DNA from: Isoetes engelmannii
Taxonomy: Eukaryota; Streptophyta; Lycopodiopsida; Isoetales; Isoetaceae
DNA length: 34,607 nucleotides
Direction: 5' to 3'
NCBI GenBank assembly: GCA_011763485.2
Contig: JAANSK020252607.1
Coordinates: 1 to 34,607, forward strand
Positions within the stretch are counted from its first letter, which is position 1, and every line of letters starts with the position of its first letter. The translations under genes and the position numbers were made by a program. Below are positions 32,701 to 34,607 of this stretch, piece by piece. The notes beneath the pieces are model-generated. The model ran no database searches. It worked only from the letters and a program-made list of their open reading frames with translations, and had not been told where the DNA came from.

Positions 32701-34341
32701 CATAATCCAGCCCCTCATGTCCTTATGATGTGCCAAACCTTTTGCAACCAAACGTGCCTTATATGTAAAGACTGAACCATCCAAATGAAACTTTGTTGTA
32801 TCCACCGATTTGCCACCAATAATGTCTATTATTTTCAGTTCTAGGAACCAGTTCTGCTATCCATCGAGGAATAATTACATGGCATCCACTGCGATCGAGG
32901 TGCTATCAAGTTGATCTTCTACTTGGATCCGCACCACTTTTCTCAGCTTACCCAGAGCTAGATAAATATCAGGGAGAGATCTGTACCAGCCAGGTGGATA
33001 GGAAAGCGGTTGAAAGAGTCGGACTTGAAAACCGAAATATTTAAAATACCGAGGGTTCGAATCGCTCTCCATCCGTGCGATGCTCATCCAAGACAACTTA
33101 CTCTTTCTTTTTTCTCCATAGTAACCTTCTGATCTATCTCAGTTTTGAAGTGATCTATCTGTCTGGAGTGGAGGAAACATCGAGAATTCCATCTATTCCT
33201 GTTTGCTCCTCATACTTTTGCACCTCAGCATCAGTAGAGACCCAGAGCTGCCTTCGTTTTTAGCGTCCCCTCATATGTTCCTAACTTTTATCCCTGCACA
33301 TGAAATTCCACTCTCCTCTATCTTACTCTAGTAAATTGGTTTTGGACTTAACCAAACATCTCACGACACGACCTGATGACAGCCATGCAGCACCTATCTG
33401 ATTTGACCTGCTAAGGACAAACTTTTTCTGCTTTTGACGTGCTAGAGCTTAATAGAAGAGGAAACCCTGTTGTCTCGTCTTATAGATCCTACAGATATTC
33501 AGTAGTTTAATAAATTGTCTTATTTCCAAGTTCCTCTTTTCTTGTCAAAATGGACTTGAATATCCCGAGTATTTGGCATTTGGATGCCATCCTGGCTCTT
33601 TTGCGCACTAGAGTTCTCACAATGCAATCTTTGCTGGTTTAAGGTTTAGCTACAGATTGATGTTATCATAATCTAACATAGTCGATATTTTATGTGAAAT
33701 CAGCTTCTCCTTGTATCATTCTTCAAAATTCTTTAAAATTATACTTCTGGAACCCCCGGTCTTCAAGAAGTCACTGAATATTTACCAGAATGTTAAAGTC
33801 TTTGGCAATAGCTCCAGGCTGCCCTTTCTAGTCTCTCAAAAATCCACCCAGATCTGCCTTCAACCATGATACAAGAACCTGAAGCAATGTAAGGGGGACT
33901 GAGTGAGCGCCTAGCTAGGAGTGGAAAAAGAGACGAGGCCACTATATGGAAGGACATGTCAGCAGCTCTAACCTGGAAAGGACGAATTAATTGGCCTGGT
34001 TTGTAAATCGGTGCACTAATCATAACACTCTTCAATCTCTATATATTGCCTTACAACTCTGCTTCGGATGTGTTCAACCCGCAGTTGATTGGTGCTTATA
34101 GATGCCCATGCTAGAAAGAATATCACAGCCTAACTTGACGCATATCCTGTGGTGATTGATAATTGCAGATTGAAACATGCAGAAGGGTGGAAAATATTCT
34201 GAACCGGTTTGACCGTTCCAAGTCCAAGATCTATGCTTATCCTTATCATGCAGCAGTGAAACAAGAATGTCGTCTTAAGAACTTGCAGGATTTCTTGCAT
34301 TCTGCAACTACCAAGCCATCTTTTCTCGTGTGCACTGACAG
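5428..34341 (+). CDS. RH50-like: DEAD-box RNA helicase, RH50-like (3' end outside window)
   Basis: ATP-dependent RNA helicase of superfamily 2; RH50 relatives in plants are thought to act on plastid RNA. The model joins 5428-5731, 7587-7855, 13610-13804, 22387-22574, 32030-32246, 32311-32436 and 34169-34341, giving 490 residues so far. Motifs: Q-type RPSHIQ (about 186-191), motif [10 protein letters not shown] (207-215), motif Ia PTGELAVQ, then MVATGSF, motif Ib-like ATPGRF, motif II DEVD (323-326), motif III as TAT (356-358), then IIFCNK and LVCTDR of the second RecA lobe. DEVD, TAT, and the VDCSGD and IIFCNKIETCR blocks match my recollection of Arabidopsis RH50 and its plant relatives better than general DEAD-box proteins. 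Motifs V and VI must lie to the right. Exon phases agree at every junction. The donor of intron 2 is abnormal, so the allele may splice poorly. Confidence 0.85.
5732..7586 (+). other. Intron 1 (1,855 bp), nothing recognised
   Basis: Bounded by GTGATT and TTCTGTAG. I see no coding remnant, repeat pair or RNA gene in it on either strand. Confidence 0.5.
7587..7855 (+). CDS. RH50-like exon 2 (linker and Q motif)
   Basis: Acceptor TTCTGTAG at 7579-7586. After completing a split codon with CT it reads [12 protein letters not shown], a charged linker with KYYDPEQEI, then [20 protein letters not shown] and a Q-motif end ICRPSHIQ at 7832-7855. RPSHIQ followed by ALAFQPV of exon 3 is the expected Q-motif order. 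The exon stops at CAG before ATAAGT, not GTAAGT. If that donor is unused, the next in-frame GT donor is at 7877 and would insert ISLNCFQ after HIQ. Confidence 0.85.
7856..7861 (+). promoter_or_regulatory. Non-canonical 5' splice site ATAAGT
   Basis: Positions +3 to +6 match the plant U2 donor perfectly, but +1 is A. The paired acceptor at 13600-13609 is a normal polypyrimidine tract plus CAG, giving an AT-AG intron. Either a G to A mutation or a rare U2-type AT donor. Confidence 0.7.
8200..9147 (+). pseudogene. Decayed coding-like sequence, family not recognised (left part)
   Basis: The frame at 8212-8484 reads [19 protein letters not shown], then [18 protein letters not shown] and a Lys/Glu-rich end, with normal amino acid balance. 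Coding-like pieces continue in other frames: [20 protein letters not shown] near 8763, VEHLFRIPE near 8650, and [20 protein letters not shown] near 9012. Stops and shifts separate them, so it is not a working gene. I cannot name the family. It may be a captured or retrocopied host gene. A Copia element is inserted at its right edge, and coding-like sequence resumes beyond that element. Confidence 0.4.
9148..9152 (+). repeat. Target-site duplication AGCTT, left
   Basis: AGCTT directly before the left LTR; the matching copy is at 11795-11799 directly after the right LTR. Confidence 0.75.
9153..9322 (-). repeat. Copia 3' LTR
   Basis: Pairs with 11640-11794 across nearly its full length. It is about 15 bp longer, partly through GTGGCCCACGTTATC, which is shorter in the other copy. 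Confidence 0.75.
9340..9720 (-). pseudogene. Copia RNase H remnant
   Basis: Read on the minus strand: [18 protein letters not shown], then a WLQDLQLP segment, [14 protein letters not shown] and finally [12 protein letters not shown]. These correspond to the Copia RNase H signatures (KKQ-TVALST, the D/N-QSAI block and the C-terminal LAD-TK-L motif). Stops separate the pieces. It follows the reverse transcriptase in the proper order. Confidence 0.75.
9850..10600 (-). pseudogene. Copia reverse transcriptase remnant
   Basis: Two minus-strand frames: 10367-10600 gives [20 protein letters not shown] and a [15 protein letters not shown] block (Copia motif with QLDVKTAFLNG, where the catalytic D is replaced), and 9850-10071 gives [20 protein letters not shown] and [10 protein letters not shown], the conserved end of the Copia RT. 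The segment between them, which should hold the YVDD active site, is broken ([12 protein letters not shown] sequence near 10250 on the minus strand). Non-functional. Confidence 0.85.
10631..10852 (-). pseudogene. Copia RT upstream region
   Basis: Minus strand reads [20 protein letters not shown] then [12 protein letters not shown], matching the W-AM-E-AL-NTW-LV-P entry segment of Copia reverse transcriptases. It lies directly upstream of the RT remnant in transcription order. Confidence 0.75.
10853..11626 (-). other. Decayed 5' internal part of the Copia element
   Basis: Lies between the primer site and the RT on the minus strand, where gag, protease and integrase should be. Only short open segments remain and none gives a recognisable motif. 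Confidence 0.4.
11627..11639 (-). promoter_or_regulatory. Copia primer-binding site (tRNA-iMet type)
   Basis: Minus strand reads TAGTATCAGAGCC, one base from TGGTATCAGAGCC, the site complementary to the 3' end of plant initiator tRNA-Met. It directly abuts the 5' LTR. Confidence 0.8.
11640..11794 (-). repeat. Copia 5' LTR
   Basis: On the minus strand starts TGTTAGAGATTAAAATATTA and ends before the primer site. AGCTT follows at 11795-11799. Confidence 0.75.
11795..12290 (+). pseudogene. Decayed coding-like sequence (right part)
   Basis: Directly after the Copia target duplication the + strand reads [18 protein letters not shown], and when the element is removed this continues SRLLQQEL from the left side in one frame. 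Further on are [20 protein letters not shown], a Lys/Ser-rich tract, and [20 protein letters not shown] near 12145. KGHISKEC resembles half of a CCHC knuckle, so a retrotransposon gag is possible, but the rest does not fit. I do not recognise the family. Confidence 0.4.
12291..12589. other. A-rich intronic sequence, nothing recognised
   Basis: Contains an A-rich tract (12318-12400, repeated AAAACAAAA) and no coding remnant I can support. Confidence 0.4.
12590..13330 (-). pseudogene. hAT-family transposase remnant
   Basis: The minus strand from about 13070 reads [20 protein letters not shown], then [29 protein letters not shown], a stop where Trp is expected, and [12 protein letters not shown] followed by DPEFQ in a shifted frame. 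This is the hAT order L-R-LVDG, G-IYEAM, RW-L-HAAAYYLNP-F. Further on [20 protein letters not shown] and an acidic stretch follow. At least three TGA codons stand at or near positions where hAT proteins have Trp. No terminal inverted repeats were found. Confidence 0.6.
13331..13609. other. End of intron 2 with normal acceptor
   Basis: No gene seen. Ends in TTTATTTTTTCTTCAG, a strong acceptor before exon 3. Confidence 0.6.
13610..13804 (+). CDS. RH50-like exon 3 (motifs I and Ia)
   Basis: Reads [20 protein letters not shown], completing GSGKS (Walker A), then [18 protein letters not shown] and motif Ia as PTGELAVQ. Phase 0 at both ends; donor GTATTT at 13805. Walker A ends in Ser instead of the more common Thr, which still binds Mg-ATP. 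Motif Ia has Gly where most DEAD proteins have Arg; my recollection of Arabidopsis RH50 has Ala here, so loss of this Arg appears to be a family trait. Confidence 0.92.
13805..14929. other. Start of intron 3, possible LTR remnant
   Basis: No coding remnant. Two GATGACGTGGCA motifs (about 14762 and 14800) resemble the ACGT-containing region in the Copia LTR at 9270, so a solo LTR fragment is possible, without clear ends. Confidence 0.25.
14930..15118 (+). pseudogene. atpE: Plastid DNA insertion: atpB 3' end and atpE 5' end
   Basis: ATG at 14984 opens [20 protein letters not shown], continuing [20 protein letters not shown] and LTALD, the N-terminus of the CF1 epsilon subunit of plastid ATP synthase. 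Just before it, [11 protein letters not shown] ending in TGA is the C-terminus of the beta subunit, and the short atpB-atpE junction typical of plastid genomes is kept. Both genes are cut: the rest of atpB is absent upstream and atpE breaks off after LTALD at 15118. One change stands out, CGG (Arg) where TGG (Trp) is usual. It is an unexpressed nuclear copy (NUPT) inside intron 3. Confidence 0.9.
15119..15590. other. Intronic sequence, nothing recognised
   Basis: A 67-codon open frame at 15310-15513 is rich in Trp and Arg but matches nothing I know; I do not call it a gene. Confidence 0.4.
15591..16092. mobile_element. Foldback element with tandem repeats at one end
   Basis: A perfect 37-bp inverted repeat pairs 15591-15627 with 16056-16092. 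The right end carries the same 30-bp unit (starting GCATTTTGGTAATTTTTGCA) at 15971-16000, 16018-16047 and 16048-16077 plus two partial copies. TTAAGTT stands on both sides (15578-15584 and 16100-16106) and may be a target duplication. No coding sequence, so this is a non-autonomous MITE-like or foldback element. Confidence 0.75.
15971..16096 (+). repeat. 30-bp tandem repeat array
   Basis: Three full and two partial copies of the unit GCATTTTGGTAATTTTTGCA plus AAGTATAGGG. Copies are near identical, so the array expanded recently relative to nearby repeats. Confidence 0.9.
16421..16452 (+). repeat. 16-bp tandem duplication
   Basis: CTGAAGCTATAACACA occurs twice head to tail. Confidence 0.85.
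16462..16495. repeat. Short palindrome
   Basis: GGGTGTTATG (16462-16471) and CATAACACCC (16486-16495) are perfect inverted copies. The sequence echoes the GGTGTTAC/GTAACACC arms of the larger hairpin just downstream. Confidence 0.8.
16539..16683. mobile_element. Hairpin element with 58-bp arms
   Basis: Left arm 16539-16596 starts GATAACGCCCTGGCCC; right arm 16625-16683 is its inverted copy, ending GGGCCAGGGCGTTATC. About 50 of 58 positions pair, with a 28-base loop. No target duplication is evident. It fits a MITE or the hairpin core of a larger foldback element. Confidence 0.75.
16684..17807. other. Intronic sequence, nothing recognised
   Basis: Both strands lack coding remnants. No RNA gene or clear repeat seen. 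Confidence 0.4.
17813..17975 (+). repeat. LTR element A, 5' LTR
   Basis: Pairs with 19671-19834. Inside is an inverted ATGATGACTGTGCATGCTGTCATCA-like motif near its start: GATGAC and GTCATC flank TGTGCATGCT. Confidence 0.88.
17976..17988 (+). promoter_or_regulatory. Primer-binding site of element A
   Basis: TGGTACCAGAGCC directly after the LTR, one base from the tRNA-iMet complement TGGTATCAGAGCC. Confidence 0.8.
18838..18900 (+). repeat. 24-bp direct repeat in element A
   Basis: CCATGGCTACCAGTTGACGT (18838) and CCATGGCTGCCAGTTGACGT (18877), each followed by TGGT. Confidence 0.85.
18904..19475 (+). pseudogene. Element A ORF region with conserved PF-CTHD segment
   Basis: The frame 18904-19266 includes [20 protein letters not shown] followed by [13 protein letters not shown] (about residues 43-75). 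The same segment occurs in element B at 27754-27936 as [20 protein letters not shown] and RLEYFS. A second frame, 19263-19475, reads [17 protein letters not shown] and [16 protein letters not shown] and overlaps the first by four bases. I recognise neither as a known retrotransposon protein. Conserved Cys, His and Asp might bind metal, but that is speculation. Confidence 0.5.
19671..19834 (+). repeat. LTR element A, 3' LTR
   Basis: Preceded by CATCTAGGGGA as polypurine tract; followed by TTATC. A second tract, CAGGGGGGATGTTAG at about 19596, mimics a PPT-LTR junction further upstream. Confidence 0.88.
19835..20389. other. Intronic sequence between two LTR elements
   Basis: Holds a short TTTGTTGCTT tandem run at about 19995-20020. 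No coding remnant supported. Confidence 0.4.
20390..20612 (-). pseudogene. Copia reverse transcriptase remnant
   Basis: Minus strand reads [16 protein letters not shown], a stop, [23 protein letters not shown] and then, after a shift, [19 protein letters not shown]. These match the Copia order F-MTDLG-LHYFLGIEV, L-Q-KY, and C-P--TPM. Four breaks are visible in about 75 codons, so it is old. A minus-strand LTR with primer site at 21392-21404 lies upstream in its transcription direction and could be its 5' end. Confidence 0.75.
20626..20725 (+). repeat. 50-bp tandem duplication
   Basis: Two head-to-tail copies starting ATTAATAGCCCTTCCC and ATTAATGGCCCTTCCC, differing at three positions. Confidence 0.9.
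21268..21380 (+). repeat. 56-bp tandem duplication
   Basis: Two copies starting CTGCCACTGCATGGGAGTCC (21268 and 21324), differing by one inserted base in the second. Confidence 0.9.
21392..21404 (-). promoter_or_regulatory. Primer-binding site of a minus-strand Copia
   Basis: Minus strand reads TGGTATCAAAGCC, one base from the tRNA-iMet complement, immediately after an LTR end ATTCTATCA. Confidence 0.75.
21405..21545 (-). repeat. 3' part of a Copia LTR, minus strand
   Basis: Ends ATTCTATCA before the primer site. It contains TATAAATATC twice within a head-to-tail duplication of about 25 bp (+ strand 21460-21510, AGAGAAGATATTTATACATG), so the LTR core promoter is doubled. The upstream LTR limit is not resolved. 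Confidence 0.6.
21572..21716 (+). repeat. Diverged tandem duplication
   Basis: CCATTTGTTTGTAAATCC to GGGGACA (21572-21624) recurs at 21640-21716 with an inner duplication of GGGACCTTTGCGACCC. Overlapping frames on both strands here are by-products of the repeat. Confidence 0.7.
21717..22386. other. End of intron 3, nothing recognised
   Basis: Contains three diverged GTAATCATGA/TAATCATCA copies near 22080-22130 and the acceptor AATTTACAG at 22378-22386. No gene seen. Confidence 0.45.
22387..22574 (+). CDS. RH50-like exon 4 (RecA lobe 1 middle)
   Basis: Reads [40 protein letters not shown], then IATPGRF (motif Ib) and [15 protein letters not shown]. It continues directly from ELAVQ of exon 3. 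Donor GTAGCT at 22575, phase 2, matching exon 5, where AG plus T gives Ser before AVFDEVD. Confidence 0.92.
22607..22750 (+). repeat. 75-bp tandem duplication just after exon 4
   Basis: Copies start TTGTGCAATCTGATACGGAA at 22607 and 22682; two mismatches in the shared 68 bp, so the duplication is recent. Confidence 0.92.
22751..23590. other. Intronic sequence, possible LTR scraps
   Basis: GATGATGTGGCA and a CTTTAACACCC tract near 23100-23165, and a minus-strand TGGTATCAGGC near 23586, hint at LTR and primer-site remains. No coding motif supports a family. Confidence 0.25.
23591..24460 (+). pseudogene. Decayed coiled-coil-like coding sequence
   Basis: One frame reads IEELEKSLK, stop, [13 protein letters not shown], stop, [40 protein letters not shown] and [15 protein letters not shown]. 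Heptad-like spacing of Leu and charge suggests a coiled coil. Stops occur as TAA and TGA where CAA, CGA or TGG would restore a codon. I do not recognise the source; the sequence after 23870 is only weakly coding-like. Confidence 0.35.
24461..25267. other. Intronic sequence, no family recognised
   Basis: Short open frames on both strands overlap near 24560-24860 and no motif supports any. [20 protein letters not shown] (25153) is short, unplaced and ends at 25278. Confidence 0.3.
25268..25477 (+). pseudogene. LINE reverse transcriptase, left part (motif A)
   Basis: After an A/G run near 25430 the frame reads [15 protein letters not shown], the palm motif A of LINE reverse transcriptases (CCFVDF-KAFDT-P), with [11 protein letters not shown] just upstream in a shifted frame. 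The sequence stops exactly at the LTR of element B. The same protein resumes at 30673 after that element with [13 protein letters not shown]. Confidence 0.7.
25478..25647 (+). repeat. LTR element B, 5' LTR
   Basis: Starts TGCTAGAG. Its end is duplicated: GGTCATCATGGTA occurs twice (25628 and 25640), so the LTR ends at 25634 or 25647. Confidence 0.75.
25648..25660 (+). promoter_or_regulatory. Primer-binding site of element B
   Basis: TGGTATCTGAGCC, one base from the tRNA-iMet complement. Confidence 0.75.
26675..27010 (+). pseudogene. Copia-type gag remnant in element B
   Basis: Reads [20 protein letters not shown] then GLWHVIRGQ, the start of the Copia gag domain (UBN2/gag_2 type: G-NY--W---M---L--QGLW--I). 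A TGA at 26894 breaks it; the frame continues [20 protein letters not shown] and [15 protein letters not shown], also gag-like. Near 27000 a shift leads into the next ORF. Capsid protein in origin, not functional now. Confidence 0.75.
27139..27726 (+). CDS. Unassigned acidic ORF in element B (195 aa)
   Basis: Longest intact frame in the element. In the same frame it can be extended upstream to about 26998 ([20 protein letters not shown]), so it was probably part of a gag-led polyprotein rather than starting at 27139. It is rich in Asp and Glu, with [40 protein letters not shown] and [20 protein letters not shown]. No protease DTG/DSG, zinc knuckle or integrase HHCC is visible. I do not recognise it. 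It remains open while the gag around it has decayed. Confidence 0.5.
   Translation: MHQVVVHDHAEETPKMSEIATETVQEFVEQNLKIRCMDDLKILELLGLELFFIEGSNSVIEDIDEVAAACTHENLDVNVDGIYLVEDICYEVAENRDKERATSALIFQGALIAGIQKPGLSGLIQNIWKEMKEEHMMILCERSVDSYEQGILYDLIMDTADVPLGYIRGTCFENDDMLALRSAPEELILDIFNGS
27754..27936 (+). pseudogene. PF-CTHD conserved segment of element B
   Basis: Reads [40 protein letters not shown] and AERLEYFS, aligned to element A at about 19000-19130: PF-CTHD-KV-DH-NL---L-Y-S is identical in both. It follows the 195-residue ORF in the same frame after a TAA at 27724. Degenerate after SSNSA. Confidence 0.55.
28164..28532 (+). pseudogene. LINE 1 reverse transcriptase palm
   Basis: Reads [20 protein letters not shown] (motif A), [20 protein letters not shown] (motif B) and [19 protein letters not shown] (motif C, FADD with both catalytic Asp). 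A TGA at 28530 ends it where [10 protein letters not shown] would continue the thumb region. The catalytic residues left in the segment are intact, but the enzyme is truncated at the N-terminus. Confidence 0.88.
28533..29869 (+). pseudogene. LINE 1 thumb and C-terminal region
   Basis: After the stop: 28751-29038 reads [20 protein letters not shown] and [14 protein letters not shown], usual for LINE RT-distal regions. Then [20 protein letters not shown], and 29321-29869 with [19 protein letters not shown], the H-x4-C half of the LINE C-terminal knuckle; the first Cys pair is lost. The last 110 residues ([20 protein letters not shown] and on) are open to TGA at 29867. Confidence 0.75.
29870..30305 (+). 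other. 3' region of element B with polypurine tracts
   Basis: GGCAGAAAGACATGGTT near 30141 and TTTCAGGGGGGATATTAGCA near 30232 match the 3' region of element A (19499 and 19594). A second CAGGGGGGATG at 30297-30307 directly precedes the 3' LTR. Confidence 0.65.
30306..30672 (+). repeat. LTR element B, 3' LTR, split by a SINE-like insertion
   Basis: Starts TGGTAGAGTA at 30306, is interrupted at 30316-30507, and resumes TAGAGTATGATGACTG at 30508, ending GTCATCA at 30672. Confidence 0.75.
30316..30507 (+). mobile_element. SINE-like 192-bp insertion with T tail
   Basis: TAGAGTA (30309-30315 and 30508-30514) flanks both sides as a perfect 7-bp target duplication inside the LTR. The insert starts GGGCAGAGCCTCGTTAGGCA and ends in a run of seven T beyond GCCAGCG. 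Short size, simple tail and duplication fit a SINE. No clear A and B boxes; GGTTGGTGTAGC near 30342 is only a weak promoter candidate. Confidence 0.65.
30673..31130 (+). pseudogene. LINE reverse transcriptase, right part (motifs B and C)
   Basis: Resumes with [13 protein letters not shown], then [40 protein letters not shown] and [20 protein letters not shown] (motif C as YVDD), then [12 protein letters not shown] and [12 protein letters not shown]. Joined to 25268-25477 this is one LINE palm in order. A second family, distinct from LINE 1: GLYIDELE against IFINDVVNE. Confidence 0.8.
31131..32029. other. End of intron 4, nothing firm
   Basis: A GGCTCTGATATC at about 31236 (minus strand GATATCAGAGCC) resembles a decayed primer site. 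No coding motif. The acceptor is GTGTGCCAATGCAG at 32016-32029. Confidence 0.4.
32030..32246 (+). CDS. RH50-like exon 5 (motifs II and III)
   Basis: After the split Ser codon reads [20 protein letters not shown] (motif II as DEVD, where DEAD is typical) then [20 protein letters not shown] (motif III as TAT for SAT) and [16 protein letters not shown]. Both variants match RH50 relatives as I recall them. Phase 0 end with GAG before GTAGAG. Confidence 0.92.
32247..32310 (+). other. Intron 5, only 64 bp
   Basis: GTAGAG to CATAG. Near the minimum for plant introns; its T-rich centre (CTTTTTTTTA) is at 32261-32270. Confidence 0.8.
32311..32436 (+). CDS. RH50-like exon 6 (start of RecA lobe 2)
   Basis: Reads [40 protein letters not shown] and NK. 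IIFCNK is motif IV. 42 codons, phase 0 at both ends; donor GTGACT at 32437. Confidence 0.92.
32570..32820 (-). pseudogene. Copia reverse transcriptase remnant in intron 6
   Basis: Minus strand reads [20 protein letters not shown] then ARLVAKG, and in a shifted frame [20 protein letters not shown] and [16 protein letters not shown]. These match [18 protein letters not shown] and M-QPPGFE of Copia RT. FLNG is replaced by ILDGERD. No LTRs were found for it. Confidence 0.75.
32993..33075 (+). pseudogene. Mitochondrial-type tRNA-Ser(UGA) copy
   Basis: From AGCGGTTGAAAGAGTCGG through ACTTGAAAACCGAAATATT to GAGGGTTCGAATC and TCTCCATCCG the sequence follows plant mitochondrial trnS-UGA. The anticodon arm CGG-ACTTGAAAA-CCG carries TGA, and the T arm GAGGGTTCGAATCGCTC holds. 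The acceptor and D stem are damaged: GGTGGAT against the expected GGATGGA, and TAGGAAAGCGG where TGTCTGAGCGG is expected. Probably a nuclear copy of mitochondrial DNA that no longer works. Confidence 0.75.
33076..34168. other. Rest of intron 6
   Basis: No coding remnant on either strand. Acceptor ATAATTGCAG at 34159-34168. Confidence 0.45.
34169..34341 (+). CDS. RH50-like exon 7 (RecA lobe 2, up to LVCTDR)
   Basis: Reads [57 protein letters not shown], then splits an Arg/Ser-type codon before GTATAT (phase 2). YHAAV-Q--R corresponds to the H-G-N-RE block before motif V. The next exons, with RGIDF and HR-GR-AR-type motifs, are outside. Confidence 0.92.
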
Positions 34342-34607
34342 GTATATACTGAACCATGAGACCTTTTGCATGCTGTTCCAAATAAGAATCTTGCCAAACA
34401 TGGTGCTATTGTCACTAACTTGTACACATAAAGCATACATATTTCTGCTATCATATATAACAAAGCTTAAAAGAATGGGTGCTTGTATGCCCTATTCCCT
34501 TCTGCAAGAGATATATAGAACTTTGAAGCTGTTCTCCTCCAAATATGCAACCTTACTTTGGGAAGAGAATCTTGCTGGTTCAAAATAATAAATGTTGGCA
34601 CTTGCAT
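34342..34607 (+). other. Intron 7, incomplete
   Basis: Starts GTATAT and runs to the window edge. Open frames here merely run on from exon 7. Confidence 0.7.

Noticed and set aside
34163-34588. 141-codon frame taken as one complete exon
   Set aside because: The helicase match ends at LVCTDR, where a phase-2 donor lies; the rest reads as intron.
1-34607. CRISPR array, bacterial operons or a bacterial defence system
   Set aside because: The tandem repeats have no regular spacers, and the spliced gene and retroelements show plant nuclear DNA.

Overview
This is nuclear DNA of a land plant. It holds plant-type spliced exons, Copia, LINE, hAT and Helitron remnants, tRNA-iMet-like primer sites, and inserted pieces of plastid and mitochondrial DNA. 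Introns of 5 to 9 kb packed with nested repeats suit a fern or another large-genome non-flowering plant; that placement is inference.

Region 1 (about 1-5234) is a decayed autonomous Helitron on the + strand. It reads N-terminal Helitron-like domain, Rep nuclease, then Pif1-type helicase, with two in-frame stops and three frameshifts. Its 3' hairpin lies about 200 bp upstream of the start codon of the next gene.

Region 2 (5428 to beyond the right edge, + strand) is one gene: a DEAD-box RNA helicase most like plant RH50. I join seven exons: 5428-5731, 7587-7855, 13610-13804, 22387-22574, 32030-32246, 32311-32436 and 34169-34341. Every phase matches. Motifs Q, I, Ia, GG-like, Ib, II, III and the start of the second RecA lobe are present; the C-terminal exons (motifs V and VI) lie outside. 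Intron 2 starts with AT instead of GT. Intron 5 is only 64 bp, while introns 2, 3 and 4 are 5.8, 8.6 and 9.5 kb.

The introns are a stratified repeat record. Intron 2 has an unrecognised decayed coding region split by a minus-strand Copia element with a 5-bp target duplication, then a decayed hAT transposase. Intron 3 has a plastid atpB/atpE insertion, two foldback elements, a 2-kb LTR element without reverse transcriptase and with a perfect 5-bp target duplication, and a minus-strand Copia remnant. Intron 4 has a LINE whose reverse transcriptase is split by a second LTR element of the same kind; that element itself carries a 5'-truncated LINE of another family and a 192-bp SINE-like insertion. 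Intron 6 has a Copia reverse transcriptase remnant and a mitochondrial-type tRNA-Ser(UGA) copy.

The least explained item is the pair of related LTR elements at 17813-19834 and 25478-30672. They share LTR starts, leader and 3' end, and a conserved protein segment that I cannot assign to any retrotransposon protein.
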